NCBI RefSeq assembly: GCF_006363955.1 | Contig: NZ_CP040948.1 | Span: 372,001-436,000, forward strand | Length of the DNA: 64,000 nt | Direction of reading: 5' to 3' | Source of the DNA: Methylophilus medardicus | Lineage (GTDB): Bacteria > Pseudomonadota > Gammaproteobacteria > Burkholderiales > Methylophilaceae | In this document: positions 8,455-18,129 of the stretch, in pieces | Numbering within the stretch: position 1 is the first letter of the stretch | How the letters are laid out: each line of letters opens with the position of its first letter | Notes under the pieces: generated by a model | Databases searched by the model: none | What the model was told of the DNA's origin: nothing | The model's input: the letters and a program-made list of their open reading frames with translations, nothing else | Made by a program: the position numbers and the translations under genes

Positions 8455-10506
8455 ATGAGCATTTTTTGGCGCCGAATAGGCTGGGTGGGCATCGCTGTCA
8501 TGGGGGCGACCGCGCTGTCACGTGTGGCGTTAGCACGGGGGGAATCATTAAACGCATTGTGGTTGATCACCGCTGTGGTGTGTGTTTATCTGATCGCTTA
8601 TCGCTTTTATTCCGCGTGGATTGCAGCCAATGTGCTCGCTATTGATGCTACTAGGGCTACGCCGGCTGAGCGCCTGAATAACGGGCGGGATTATGTGCCG
8701 ACCAATCGCTGGGTCGTGTTTGGACATCACTTCGCCGCAATTGCCGGGCCAGGCCCTTTGGTGGGGCCCACCTTAGCGGCACAGTTTGGTTATTTGCCAG
8801 GCACGTTGTGGATATTGATTGGTGCGGTGCTCGGCGGTGCGGTGCAAGATATGGTGACACTATTTTTGTCTACCCGTCGCAATGGGCGCAGCTTGGGCCA
8901 GATGGCAAGGGACGAGATTGGCGCCATCGGCGGTACTGCCGCGCTCATTGGTACGTTTTTGATCATGATTATTCTGATTGCGGTACTGGGGCTAGTGGTT
9001 GTGAACGCGATGAAACACAGCCCTTGGGGCACCTCCACGGTCGCGGCCACGATCCCAATTGCCATGTTAGTGGGTGTTTACATGCGCTACATTCGTCCCG
9101 GACGCGTGTTGGAGGCTTCTCTGTTAGGGGTCATTTTATTGCTGGCTGCCGTCGTGCTTGGCGGTTGGGTCGATCACCACCCGCTATTAGCCGGATGGTT
9201 TGACCATGAAGGCTTGCCGCTGGCGTTTAGTGTGATCGCCTACGGCTTTGCAGCGGCGGTATTACCGGTTTGGTTATTGCTGGCGCCGCGCGATTATTTG
9301 TCCACCTACATGAAGCTGGGTACGGTATTGATGTTGGCGATTGCCATCCTTTGGCTGCGTCCTGAGATACACATGCCCGCCATCACCCCATTTATTGATG
9401 GTAGCGGCCCGATTTTCGGTGGCAAATTGTTTCCGTTTGTTTTTATTACCATTGCCTGCGGTGCGATTTCAGGCTTTCATGCCCTGATTGCCAGCGGCAC
9501 CACCCCTAAGCTTATTAGCAGTGAGGCCGATATTCGTATGATTGGCTATGGCGCGATGTTGCTAGAGAGCTTTGTAGCGATCATGGCAATGATTGCGGCT
9601 ACCGTGCTGGAACCTGGCGTTTATTTTGCGATCAATAGCCCAGCAGGTATCGTAGGCAAAGAAGCGCTCGACGCGGTAAACACGATTAGCAGTTGGGGCT
9701 ACCAAGTGAGTGTTGAGCAAATGCAACAGCTGGCAAGTGCAATGGGTGAGAGTACGCTGTTTGCGCGCACAGGGGGCGCGCCAAGCTTGGCCGTAGGCAT
9801 GGCCAGTATTTTGGGCACAGTATTCGGTAAACATCTGCTGGCGTTGTGGTATCACTTTGCCATCATGTTTGAGGCGATTTTTATTTTGACCACGCTGGAT
9901 GCTGGCACCCGTGTCGGCCGTTTCATGTTGCAAGATATCTTAGGTCATTTGCATCCCAAGCTGGGTGAAACTTCTTATATGCCCTCGGTGATTCTGACCA
10001 GCGCTCTGGTGGTGGCGGGTTGGGGGTATTTTCTTTATATCGGTGTGATCGATCCCAACGGCGGCGTTAATATCTTGTGGCCCTTGTTTGGTATTGCCAA
10101 CCAGATGCTGGCGGCGATTGCGCTCTCTGTGGCGACGGGCGTGCTGATAAAATCCGGTAAAGCCGCCAAGACTTGGGTGACGGGCTTGCCGCTTCTCTGG
10201 TTATTGGCGATTACCAGTACGGCCGCTTACCAAAAGTTGTTGAGTGAAGATATTCGTGTCGGTTTTTTTGCAGCGGCGAATGATCTTGCAAAAAAACTGT
10301 CTAGCGGATTGCTGCCACCAGAAAAAGCAGCCGTTGCCCCGCAGTTGATTTTTAATCAACAGCTGGATGCTTGGCTAACCATGTTCTTTGTGGTGATGTT
10401 GTGGGTCGTGGTGCTTGATATGGTCCGAATGAGTTGGCGCTACTTTTCACACCAATCCATCAGGCCCTCAAGTGAGGTGGATTACGAAGTTTCAAAACTT
10501 GCTTAA
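8455..10506 (+). CDS. cstA: Carbon starvation protein A family transporter
   Basis: A 683-residue membrane protein with some 16-18 hydrophobic segments. The CstA signature is clear near the N-terminus (NGRDYVPTNRWVVFGHHFAA, then IAGPGPLVGP), with W-I-L-I-G-A-V-L-G-G-A-V-Q-D following and the C-terminal 5TM extension. CstA-type carriers take up pyruvate and/or peptides and are induced on carbon starvation. The ATG at 8455 is preferred because homologues start a few residues before the first helix; the upstream frame is open but not conserved. The YbdD partner follows at once. The ~259-base gap upstream is shared with the divergent ANTAR gene and holds no ORF that I support. Confidence 0.95.
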   Translation: MSIFWRRIGWVGIAVMGATALSRVALARGESLNALWLITAVVCVYLIAYRFYSAWIAANVLAIDATRATPAERLNNGRDYVPTNRWVVFGHHFAAIAGPGPLVGPTLAAQFGYLPGTLWILIGAVLGGAVQDMVTLFLSTRRNGRSLGQMARDEIGAIGGTAALIGTFLIMIILIAVLGLVVVNAMKHSPWGTSTVAATIPIAMLVGVYMRYIRPGRVLEASLLGVILLLAAVVLGGWVDHHPLLAGWFDHEGLPLAFSVIAYGFAAAVLPVWLLLAPRDYLSTYMKLGTVLMLAIAILWLRPEIHMPAITPFIDGSGPIFGGKLFPFVFITIACGAISGFHALIASGTTPKLISSEADIRMIGYGAMLLESFVAIMAMIAATVLEPGVYFAINSPAGIVGKEALDAVNTISSWGYQVSVEQMQQLASAMGESTLFARTGGAPSLAVGMASILGTVFGKHLLALWYHFAIMFEAIFILTTLDAGTRVGRFMLQDILGHLHPKLGETSYMPSVILTSALVVAGWGYFLYIGVIDPNGGVNILWPLFGIANQMLAAIALSVATGVLIKSGKAAKTWVTGLPLLWLLAITSTAAYQKLLSEDIRVGFFAAANDLAKKLSSGLLPPEKAAVAPQLIFNQQLDAWLTMFFVVMLWVVVLDMVRMSWRYFSHQSIRPSSEVDYEVSKLA

Positions 10507-10521
10507 GGTGGGAGTCGCAGC

Positions 10522-10710
10522 ATGCATGCATTCAAACAAATTTGGCAGCGTATTCGTCAGTTGTCTGGCGATGATGCTTATGAGCGCTATCTGACGCATT
10601 ATGCCCAAGTGCATGCGGCACAGCCCGATGCTGCGTTACCCCTCTCACGCGCAGCATTTTTTAAACAATGGCAAGAACAGAAATGGACAGGAGTGAAACG
10701 GTGCTGCTAA
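10522..10710 (+). CDS. YbdD/YjiX family small protein
   Basis: A 62-residue protein matching the YbdD/YjiX (DUF466) family: an N-terminal helix with I-W-Q-R-I-R-Q-L-S-G, then DDAYERYLTHY and a basic, Cys-ending tail. Members are found almost always directly after cstA-type genes, as here (15-base gap), and are thought to support the transporter. The last ten bases overlap the start of the next gene, suggesting translational coupling. Confidence 0.9.
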   Translation: MHAFKQIWQRIRQLSGDDAYERYLTHYAQVHAAQPDAALPLSRAAFFKQWQEQKWTGVKRCC

Positions 10711-10958
10711 CAGTCGAAGATATTTCGCGGATCATTGAAATGGCTTGGGAAGACCGTACCCCGTTTGAGGCGATTGAATATCAATTTGGCCTCAAGCAAG
10801 CGGACGTGATCGTGTTGATGCGACAGGAACTCAAGCCCGGGTCGTTTATGTCCTGGCGCAAACGCACGCGCGGTCAACAGACTAAACACCAAGCGTTGCG
10901 CAGTAAAGCGGTGAATCGGCACTGCTCAACCTATCAGCACAAACAATATCGGCCATAA
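10701..10958 (+). CDS. TIGR03643 (DUF2805) family protein
   Basis: A small protein of 85 residues if it starts at GTG 10701, where AGGAG stands 7 bases upstream; an in-frame ATG at 10668 would give 96 residues but has no visible ribosome site. The core, EDISRIIEMAWEDRTPFEAI followed by a GLKQADVIVLMRQELKP segment, is the conserved region of the TIGR03643 family, which has no assigned function. It looks like a small helix-turn-helix-like fold followed by a basic tail. It overlaps the YbdD-type gene by ten bases, so cstA, the YbdD gene and this one probably form an operon. Confidence 0.8.
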   Translation: MLLTVEDISRIIEMAWEDRTPFEAIEYQFGLKQADVIVLMRQELKPGSFMSWRKRTRGQQTKHQALRSKAVNRHCSTYQHKQYRP

Positions 10959-11057
10959 CGCTTGCCAGCCGCCTGAATGTAACAAAGCTGTTTCAGGCGC
11001 GCATGTGGCAGCGGATTCAGTTAAAATAATATTTTAACGACTACCTTAGAATTCCTC

Positions 11058-12917
11058 ATGCCTAAATACCGTTCTCACACGACCACACAAGGTCGTAACA
11101 TGGCTGGTGCTCGCGCGTTATGGCGTGCCACTGGCATGAAAGATGAAGATTTCTCTAAACCCATTATTGCCGTCGCCAACTCTTTCACGCAGTTTGTGCC
11201 TGGGCACGTGCATTTGAAAGACATGGGCCAGCTGGTGGCGCGTGAAATCGAAAAAGCGGGCGGGGTTGCCAAAGAGTTCAATACCATCGCGGTAGACGAC
11301 GGGATTGCCATGGGCCATAGCGGCATGCTGTATAGCTTGCCAAGCCGCGACCTGATTGCTGATAGTGTTGAATATATGGTTAATGCCCACTGTGCAGATG
11401 CGCTGGTGTGTATTTCAAATTGCGACAAAATTACGCCCGGCATGTTAATGGCTGCGCTGCGCTTGAATATTCCGGTGGTGTTTGTCTCTGGCGGGCCAAT
11501 GGAAGCCGGCAAAGTGAACTGGCAAGGCAATGTGCGCAAGCTGGACTTGGTGGATGCCATGGTGGAAGCAGCGGACAGTCATGTCAGTGATGCTGAAGTC
11601 GCCGAAATTGAACGTTCTGCCTGTCCGACTTGTGGCTCTTGCTCGGGGATGTTCACCGCTAACTCTATGAATTGTCTTACCGAGGCCCTCGGCCTGAGTC
11701 TGCCGGGCAATGGTTCTACCTTAGCAACCCACGCTGCACGTAAACAATTGTTTTTGCAGGCTGGTCGATTAATTGTTGATCTGGCTAAACGGCATTATGA
11801 GCAAGACGATTACAGCGTACTACCTCGCAGTATTGCCAATATGCAAGCCTTTGAAAATGCCATGAGTTTGGATGTGGCGATGGGGGGCTCTACCAATACC
11901 GTCTTACATTTGCTGGCCGCTGCCCATGAGGCTGGGGTGGATTTCACCATGAAAGACATCGATCGTATTTCGCGTCAGGTGCCCTGTGTCTCCAAAGTCG
12001 CCCCCGCTACCAGCAAATATCACATGGAAGATGTGCATCGCGCAGGCGGCGTTTTTGGTATTTTGGCTGAACTCGATCGTGCGGGGGTGATTCATACCGA
12101 GGTGCCTACTGTTCACAGCCCCAGTTTGGCAGAGGCATTGGCCAAATGGGACATCGTGACCACGCAAGACGAAGAGGTGAAAAAGTTTTATCGCGCCGCA
12201 CCGGGTGGTGTTGCGACCACGATTGCGTTTAGTCAGAGCATGTTATGGCCAAGCTTGGATGATGATCGTGAAAATGGCTGTATCCGCAATAAAGCGCATG
12301 CCTATTCGCAAGATGGTGGCTTAGCGGTGTTGTACGGCAATATTGCACTCGACGGTTGTATCGTTAAGACGGCCGGTGTAGATGACAGCATTCTTAAATT
12401 CAATGGCCGCGCGCGCGTGTTTGAGAGTCAAGATGCGGCAGTAGAAAGCATCTTGAATGATGAAGTCGTCGCCGGTGATGTCGTCGTGATTCGCTATGAG
12501 GGCCCGCGAGGCGGGCCGGGGATGCAAGAAATGCTTTACCCAACCTCTTATTTGAAATCCAAAGGCTTGGGCAAAGCGTGTGCGTTGCTGACCGATGGCC
12601 GCTTTTCGGGCGGAACCTCAGGCTTGAGTATCGGCCATGCATCGCCAGAGGCCGCAGAAGGGGGCGCCATTGGCTTGGTCGAGGAGGGGGACTTGATTGA
12701 AATTGATATCCCCAACCGCACCATTCATTTGGTGATTACCGATGAGGAAATGGCACATCGCCGCGGTCAGATGGATGCCAAGGGCATCGATGCTTGGCGG
12801 CCACAGAATCGGGAACGCGTCGTTTCGCCAGCCTTACGCGCTTATGCTGCCATGAGTACCAGTGCCGCGAAAGGGGCCGTGCGTGATGTGACACAGATTG
12901 AAAGGAGACGGTCATGA
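11058..12917 (+). CDS. ilvD: Dihydroxy-acid dehydratase
   Basis: A 619-residue enzyme that dehydrates 2,3-dihydroxy-isovalerate and its methylvalerate analogue to 2-keto acids, the third common step of valine, isoleucine and leucine synthesis. The iron-sulfur ligand motifs are present: [13 protein letters not shown] and [19 protein letters not shown], along with the N-terminal T-T-x-G-R-x-M-A-G-A-R and the C-terminal [10 protein letters not shown] block. Length equals E. coli IlvD (616). Upstream lies an AT-rich palindromic stretch (about 11020-11038) that may be part of its promoter. Its stop overlaps the start of the next gene by 4 bases (ATGA). Confidence 0.97.
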   Translation: MPKYRSHTTTQGRNMAGARALWRATGMKDEDFSKPIIAVANSFTQFVPGHVHLKDMGQLVAREIEKAGGVAKEFNTIAVDDGIAMGHSGMLYSLPSRDLIADSVEYMVNAHCADALVCISNCDKITPGMLMAALRLNIPVVFVSGGPMEAGKVNWQGNVRKLDLVDAMVEAADSHVSDAEVAEIERSACPTCGSCSGMFTANSMNCLTEALGLSLPGNGSTLATHAARKQLFLQAGRLIVDLAKRHYEQDDYSVLPRSIANMQAFENAMSLDVAMGGSTNTVLHLLAAAHEAGVDFTMKDIDRISRQVPCVSKVAPATSKYHMEDVHRAGGVFGILAELDRAGVIHTEVPTVHSPSLAEALAKWDIVTTQDEEVKKFYRAAPGGVATTIAFSQSMLWPSLDDDRENGCIRNKAHAYSQDGGLAVLYGNIALDGCIVKTAGVDDSILKFNGRARVFESQDAAVESILNDEVVAGDVVVIRYEGPRGGPGMQEMLYPTSYLKSKGLGKACALLTDGRFSGGTSGLSIGHASPEAAEGGAIGLVEEGDLIEIDIPNRTIHLVITDEEMAHRRGQMDAKGIDAWRPQNRERVVSPALRAYAAMSTSAAKGAVRDVTQIERRRS

Positions 12918-13849
12918 GTAACGAATGTAGCATCCTCTCCAAGAGTATGGAAATGACCAAGCGCCTGAAACTGCATGCGCACGTGAATCAATGGCAAGAC
13001 GAAAATGGCCTGCAATATCTAGAGATTGATAATCCGCTTGCGACCGGCAAGATTGCCCTGCAAGGGGCGCATGTGATGCAATGGCAACCTAAGTTTCTTG
13101 CGAATCCCGTATTGTGGTTATCCAGCAATGCGCGATATGTCAAAGGGCGTTCTATTCGCGGGGGGGTACCGGTGTGCTGGCCATGGTTTGGCGCACATCC
13201 GACCGATAGCACCTTGTGTCCGCATGGGTTTGCGCGTGTGATTCCATGGCGTGTAATGGACATTGACGCGACGCCTACCGGCGCCACCAGAATTATTTTG
13301 GAAATGCAGCAAACGCCCGAGGCGCAGCGCCAGTTATCCTATCCATACGAGCTGACCATGATCATTACCATCGGTCGTCGCTTGCGCATAGATCTGGCAA
13401 CCACCAATTTAGCTGAGCATCCGTTTGTCATTAGTGAGGCTTTCCACACCTACTTTAATGTCAGTGATTTATCCAATATTAAAATTACCGGCATGCAAGA
13501 CTTGGTTTATCTGGATAAATTGCTGAAATACGAACGTAATGTGGAACACGAGGCACTGACCTTCGACGGCAAAGAATATGACCGCGTTTACGTGCATCAT
13601 AGCTCCGATTGTGCGATCCATGACAGCGGCTATAACCGCATCATCCATGTGTCTAAATCTGGTAGTGATACCACGGTCGTATGGAATCCTGGTGCTGAAA
13701 AAGCAGGCTCCATGGGCGATATGGGCGTTGGTGAAGAGTGGCGTAAGACCATTTGTGTCGAAACCACTAACGCCATGGACAACATGGTAGTGATCAACCC
13801 TGGGCGAAAACATGTGCTCAGTGCAGAGTACTCGATCGAGACCTTGTAA
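12914..13849 (+). CDS. D-hexose-6-phosphate mutarotase (YeaD family)
   Basis: A 311-residue member of the aldose-1-epimerase-like fold, YeaD branch. Recognisable blocks are [10 protein letters not shown], the [12 protein letters not shown] motif, HGFAR (His of the active site), then E-A-F-H-T-Y-F-N-V and the late W-N-P-G segment. The family interconverts alpha and beta anomers of glucose-6-phosphate and related sugars in the cytosol. It starts within the ilvD stop (ATGA) with AAGGAGA upstream, so it is cotranslated with ilvD; no metabolic link between the two is evident. Confidence 0.92.
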   Translation: MSNECSILSKSMEMTKRLKLHAHVNQWQDENGLQYLEIDNPLATGKIALQGAHVMQWQPKFLANPVLWLSSNARYVKGRSIRGGVPVCWPWFGAHPTDSTLCPHGFARVIPWRVMDIDATPTGATRIILEMQQTPEAQRQLSYPYELTMIITIGRRLRIDLATTNLAEHPFVISEAFHTYFNVSDLSNIKITGMQDLVYLDKLLKYERNVEHEALTFDGKEYDRVYVHHSSDCAIHDSGYNRIIHVSKSGSDTTVVWNPGAEKAGSMGDMGVGEEWRKTICVETTNAMDNMVVINPGRKHVLSAEYSIETL

Positions 13850-14053
13850 CATTGATGTGGCACGTGTCAACGATTAACCAGCACGTGCGTTTTTAGCATG
13901 TTGGCAAAACGCCAAACCAGTTGAAATTATCAGAATCACCGCCGGTTTTAGTGGTTTTTCTATTGTGGATTTTGACTGGTCAGGTAATATGCCACATGCA
14001 TGAGAATTGCATTACGGGGTTCTATTTGTTTAGAGGATATTCAAGGAGATCGC

Positions 14054-14377
14054 ATGAAAGTTTTATTATCCGCAGTCGCAGCAGCGACTTTGTTGATGGC
14101 TGGTTCCGCACACGCTGTGGACGCAGCTGCTGCTAAAGCATTGGCACAAAAAAGCGGCTGTTTGGCTTGCCACAGTATCGATGCTAAAGTACTTGGCCCA
14201 GCATACAAAGATGTTGCTGCCAAATACAAAGGTGACAAAGGCGCTGAAGCCAAGCTGATCGCCAAAGTGAAAGCCGGTGGTAGCGGTGTTTGGGGCAATA
14301 TCCCAATGCCAGCAAACAGCCCACAAGTGAAAGACGAAGACATCAAAACCATCGTTGAGTGGGTATTGTCTCTGTAA
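14054..14377 (+). CDS. Small periplasmic cytochrome c (c-551/c-552 type)
   Basis: A 107-residue precursor of a class I monohaem cytochrome. The signal peptide is residues 1-21 (cleavage after A-H-A), the haem site is C36-L-A-C-H40, and the likely axial ligand is Met85 in NIPMPAN, as in c-551/c-552 proteins. These small carriers move electrons in the periplasm between bc1-type complexes or dehydrogenases and terminal oxidases or reductases. The start at 14054 is fixed by AAGGAG 7 bases before it and by the signal peptide. The gene is monocistronic, with a strong terminator 20 bases on. Confidence 0.95.
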   Translation: MKVLLSAVAAATLLMAGSAHAVDAAAAKALAQKSGCLACHSIDAKVLGPAYKDVAAKYKGDKGAEAKLIAKVKAGGSGVWGNIPMPANSPQVKDEDIKTIVEWVLSL

Positions 14378-14397
14378 TTTCAAACTTGCTTTGAAAT

Positions 14398-14428
14398 AAA
14401 AAAGCCGACTGCATGGTCGGCTTTTTTT
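14398..14428. terminator. Bidirectional intrinsic terminator
   Basis: An A6 run, a GCCGAC/GTCGGC stem with a short loop, then a T7 run. It lies between the convergent cytochrome c gene (plus) and the amino-acid permease gene (minus). Confidence 0.9.
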
Positions 14429-14435
14429 ATCGGTA

Positions 14436-15833
14436 TCAGGCGCGCAACTTACTGTGTCTGAATGAATAAGCAAAATAAAAAATTACCCCCACCACTGCCC
14501 AAGCGATAAAGCGGTGCCAGGTCTCAGCCGGTAAAAATGACATCAATGCGGCGCAGGATAAGATGCCCCCCACCGGAACCAACGGGTTAAATGGATTTTT
14601 AAACGGGCGAGCGAGGTTAGGATGGGTTTTGCGCAAGCGCATCACGCCAAAACAGACCATGATAAAACTGGCTAAGGTGCCAATGTTCACCGTTTCTGCC
14701 AATTCACCGAGTGGAATAAAGCCTGCCACGATAGACACGACTGTGCCGCACATTAGGATGATTTTGCTTGGTGTTTGCCGTTCAGGGTTGACGGAAGAAA
14801 AGATCGGTGAGATCAGACCATCACGGCTCATGGCGAACAAAATACGAGTCAACCCATACAGCAGCACCAGCAACACGGTAATCAAACCAGCCAATACGCC
14901 AGTAGCGACCAGGGTGGATGACCAGGTGTAGCCTAATTTGGTGAGGGCATAAGCCACAGGGGAGGCGGTGTTGAGCTCGGTATAAGGGACCACGCCGGTT
15001 AAGGTGCCTGAGACAATGATATAAATTACAGTGCAAAACGTCAGCGAGGCAATCAGACCAATCGGTAAATCGCGTTGTGGTTGCTGGCATTCTTCGGCGG
15101 CAGTTGAGACTGCATCAAAGCCAAAGTAGGCGAAAAACACTAATGATGCGCCAGCCAGCACACCGATATTTTTACCATTGTCTAAGGTTTCAAACCAGCC
15201 AAATGGCATAAAGGGTTGCCAGTTGTCGGTGCTGATATGTCCCACCGATAAGGCCAAAAAGATGGCAATCGTCGAGAGTTTGATGATGACCATGATATTG
15301 TTGGCGCGGGCACTTTCTTTGACCCCAACCATGAGTAGCAAGGTCAATCCCCAAATAATGGCAAATGCAGGCAGGTTAATCACGCCCCCGAGTACCGGTG
15401 CTTTGGTTAAGTGCGCTGGCAGCTGCCAGCCCAAATTGCTCATGGTATTGACGAAATAACCTGACCAGCCGTTGGCTACCGCAGCGGCGCCCACCCCATA
15501 TTCGAGGAGTAGCATCCAACCCATCATCCAAGCAGCAAATTCGCCAAACGCAACATAACTATAACCATAGGCGCTGCCCGACCCCCCAATCGAGGCCGCC
15601 AGCTCGGCATAAGACAGGGCGGCAAATCCCGCGGCAATCGCGGCAATGATGAAAGAAACCATGACGGCGGGACCCGATTGCGTGGCTGCTGCAATGCCTG
15701 TGAGTACAAAAATTCCCGTACCGATAGCACCACCAATGCCAAGTAAGGCTAGATCAAATGCCGTTAAACATTTTTTTAAGCCAGTATGCGCATGCGCTTG
15801 AATAGGTTTTTTGCGCAGTAATTGTTCTAACAT
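14436..15833 (-). CDS. APC-family amino acid permease (cationic amino acid transporter type)
   Basis: A 465-residue inner-membrane transporter with about 12 hydrophobic segments. TM1 shows the APC-fold broken-helix motif (GIGGAIGTGIFVLTG). TM2-3 carries SYAELAASIGGSGSAYGYSY, and TM6 is F-F-A-Y-F-G-F-D-A-V-S-T-A-A-E-E, the conserved signature of the cationic amino acid transporter (YfnA/CAT) branch. The exact substrate cannot be predicted. The gene stands alone on the minus strand, 69 bases after the apeB stop. Confidence 0.92.
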   Translation of the reverse strand: MLEQLLRKKPIQAHAHTGLKKCLTAFDLALLGIGGAIGTGIFVLTGIAAATQSGPAVMVSFIIAAIAAGFAALSYAELAASIGGSGSAYGYSYVAFGEFAAWMMGWMLLLEYGVGAAAVANGWSGYFVNTMSNLGWQLPAHLTKAPVLGGVINLPAFAIIWGLTLLLMVGVKESARANNIMVIIKLSTIAIFLALSVGHISTDNWQPFMPFGWFETLDNGKNIGVLAGASLVFFAYFGFDAVSTAAEECQQPQRDLPIGLIASLTFCTVIYIIVSGTLTGVVPYTELNTASPVAYALTKLGYTWSSTLVATGVLAGLITVLLVLLYGLTRILFAMSRDGLISPIFSSVNPERQTPSKIILMCGTVVSIVAGFIPLGELAETVNIGTLASFIMVCFGVMRLRKTHPNLARPFKNPFNPLVPVGGILSCAALMSFLPAETWHRFIAWAVVGVIFYFAYSFRHSKLRA

Positions 15834-15902
15834 GAATGATTTCTCCCCTAATGTGCCTAGGGTAAAGCAATCGTTATACCAGCGTCAATGCTGCCCCGCC
15901 GA

Positions 15903-17207
15903 TTAGCTCGCGTAATGCTGCTTCAAGGTGGCGATCATATAGCTGTGGTCGAGCACGCCAGCGCTCTCGCGGATGCTGTGCATGGCCCACATGGGGTTAC
16001 CCACGTCTACAGTGGCGATACCTAACTGTGCTGCCATGATCGGGCCGATGGTGCTGCCGCAACCCAAGTCGGTGCGGTGTGCGTATTGCTGGTGCGGTAC
16101 GTTGGCTTGTTCACAGAGTTGCATAAAGCGCGCTGCGGTGACGGCATTGGTGCTATACCGCTGATTCGCATTCGTTTTAATCACTGGCCCATGATTCACT
16201 TGCACATGGTGACAAGGTTCATAGCTGCCTGCATGATTGGGGTGAAATGCATGCGCCATGTCGGCACTGATAAAAAAGCTGCTGGCAAAACTGCGGATTT
16301 TATCTTCTTCAGTGAGTCCGTTGGCCTGACAGATACGCGCAATGACATCCAATAAAAAACTGCCCCCAGCACCAGTCGCACTTTCAGAGCCGACTTCTTC
16401 ATGGTCAAATAGCGCGCAAATGGCAGTTGTCTGAGGTTTGTGCGTGTGCAATAACGCCTCAAGGGCCGCGTGACAAGAGGCCAAGTTGTCCAGTTGGCTA
16501 TTGGCAATAAATGCCTGATCGACTCCCCAGAAATTCCCCCTTTGTGTATCATACAGCGCAAGATCCCAACTCACGATTGCGTCCGCCGGCACGGCTAACT
16601 TGCCTGACAGTGCTTCTATCAGTTGCGCTGTTGCAGCGTCAGTGTTGGCGGCATGGCCAAAAATCAGGGGTAGCCCGGTTTGTTTGTTAAGTGCGAGTCC
16701 TTTTTCATTGACTTCGCGATTCATATGAATCGCCAAGTTGGGTAAGCGTGCGATGGATTGATCGAGTCGGATCAGTCGGGTTTCTAAGCCGTCGGCGCTG
16801 CGGAGGATGACGCGTCCAGCCAAGCTCAGATCACGGTCTGTGAAAGTTGCAAGGATCGGGCCCCCATAGACTTCAACACCTAGTTGGCCGAGTCCTTCTG
16901 TGCTGTATGCTGCCTTGGGTTTCAAGCGCAATCCGGGTGAATCGGTATGGGCGCCAACGATACGAAAACCACTTTCGGCAATCGGTTGCTGCCCGAGCAC
17001 AAAGGCAATGATAGAACCGCCATCGCGCACGACAAAATATTTGCCCGATTTTTTAAATTGCCAAGGCTCTTGCTCGCGCAGGTTTTTAAAGCCTTGCGCT
17101 TTCAGTTGTGCAACCACGGTCTCAACCGCGTGCCATGGGCTGGGGCTTCGATCAATAAAGTCCAGCAGGGCTTGCGCTTGTTGTCTGGCTTCTACTGATA
17201 CTTGCAT
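15903..17207 (-). CDS. apeB: M18 family aminopeptidase
   Basis: A 434-residue cytosolic zinc aminopeptidase of the M18 family (aspartyl aminopeptidase/ApeB). Metal and catalytic motifs are intact: G-A-H-T-D-S-P-G-L-R-L-K, F-D-H-E-E-V-G-S-E-S-A-T-G-A (catalytic Glu and Zn-ligand Glu), and D-M-A-H-A-F-H-P-N-H. M18 enzymes form dodecamers and release N-terminal, often acidic, residues from peptides. It starts 2 bases after the hemF stop and is thus the last gene of the purH-purD-hemF-apeB run. Confidence 0.94.
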   Translation of the reverse strand: MQVSVEARQQAQALLDFIDRSPSPWHAVETVVAQLKAQGFKNLREQEPWQFKKSGKYFVVRDGGSIIAFVLGQQPIAESGFRIVGAHTDSPGLRLKPKAAYSTEGLGQLGVEVYGGPILATFTDRDLSLAGRVILRSADGLETRLIRLDQSIARLPNLAIHMNREVNEKGLALNKQTGLPLIFGHAANTDAATAQLIEALSGKLAVPADAIVSWDLALYDTQRGNFWGVDQAFIANSQLDNLASCHAALEALLHTHKPQTTAICALFDHEEVGSESATGAGGSFLLDVIARICQANGLTEEDKIRSFASSFFISADMAHAFHPNHAGSYEPCHHVQVNHGPVIKTNANQRYSTNAVTAARFMQLCEQANVPHQQYAHRTDLGCGSTIGPIMAAQLGIATVDVGNPMWAMHSIRESAGVLDHSYMIATLKQHYAS

Positions 17208-17209
17208 GA

Positions 17210-18124
17210 TTACACCCAGTCTTTCTCAATCAAAAAATCACTGTATAGTTTGGCTTCAGCGCTGTTACTTTCTGGTTTCCAGTCGTAGCGCCACTTCACA
17301 ATCGGCGGCATAGACAGCAAAATAGATTCGGTGCGGCCATTAGATTGCAGTCCGAAAATTGTGCCACGATCAAAGATGAGGTTGAACTCTACATAGCGGC
17401 CACGGCGGTAGGCCTGAAAGTCGCGTTCGCGCTCGCCATAAGGGGTATCTTTGCGTCGTTGCAAAATCGGCAAGTAAGCATTGATAAAGGCATCCCCCAC
17501 GGCACGTTGTAAGGCAAAACTTTTATCAAAACCTAATGCGCTGAAGTCGTCAAAAAAGACGCCACCCACGCCACGCGGTTCTTTGCGATGCTTGAGAAAA
17601 AAGTACTGGTCGCAGTCCTTTTTAAAGCGGGGATAATAATCTGCCCCAAAGGGCGCGAGCGCTTCTTTATTCACACGGTGAAAATGGACGCAGTCTTCTT
17701 CAAACCCATAGTATGGCGTCAGGTCCATCCCGCCGCCAAACCACCAGATATCTTCTTCGTCGGCTTGCTGCGCGCGGGCCACAAAAAAACGCACATTCAT
17801 ATGCACCGTCGGCACATAGGGGTTGCGCGGATGAAATACCAGCGAGACGCCCATGGCTTCCCAAGGTCTTCCTGCTGCTTCGGGGTGGGCGACGCTGGCG
17901 GCTGGCGGAAGTTTATTCCCTAACACATGCGAAAAGCCGACACCGGCGCGTTCAAACACATTGCCACCTTCGAGCAGACAAGAGTTGCCACCGCCACCTT
18001 CAGGCCGCTGCCAGCTATCGTTTAAAAAATTTTTGCCATCCACCAATTCAATGGCTTCGACAATACGTGCCTGCAATCCCTGCAGGTAATCAAATACGGC
18101 TTGCGGCTGAATGCGATCTGTCAT
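17210..18124 (-). CDS. hemF: Oxygen-dependent coproporphyrinogen-III oxidase
   Basis: A 304-residue cytosolic enzyme that oxidatively decarboxylates coproporphyrinogen III to protoporphyrinogen IX with O2, in haem synthesis. Clear blocks are [44 protein letters not shown] and [20 protein letters not shown], all family hallmarks. Length is normal (E. coli 299). It follows purD by 5 bases and precedes apeB by 2. The purD-hemF pairing is common in Betaproteobacteria. Dependence on O2 indicates an aerobic or facultative life. Confidence 0.97.
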   Translation of the reverse strand: MTDRIQPQAVFDYLQGLQARIVEAIELVDGKNFLNDSWQRPEGGGGNSCLLEGGNVFERAGVGFSHVLGNKLPPAASVAHPEAAGRPWEAMGVSLVFHPRNPYVPTVHMNVRFFVARAQQADEEDIWWFGGGMDLTPYYGFEEDCVHFHRVNKEALAPFGADYYPRFKKDCDQYFFLKHRKEPRGVGGVFFDDFSALGFDKSFALQRAVGDAFINAYLPILQRRKDTPYGERERDFQAYRRGRYVEFNLIFDRGTIFGLQSNGRTESILLSMPPIVKWRYDWKPESNSAEAKLYSDFLIEKDWV

Positions 18125-18129
18125 GAGTA

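Noticed and set aside
10970-10999. CGCCTGAA/TTCAGGCG hairpin after the TIGR03643 gene
   Set aside because: The stem is fine but no T-run follows on either strand; not called as a terminator.
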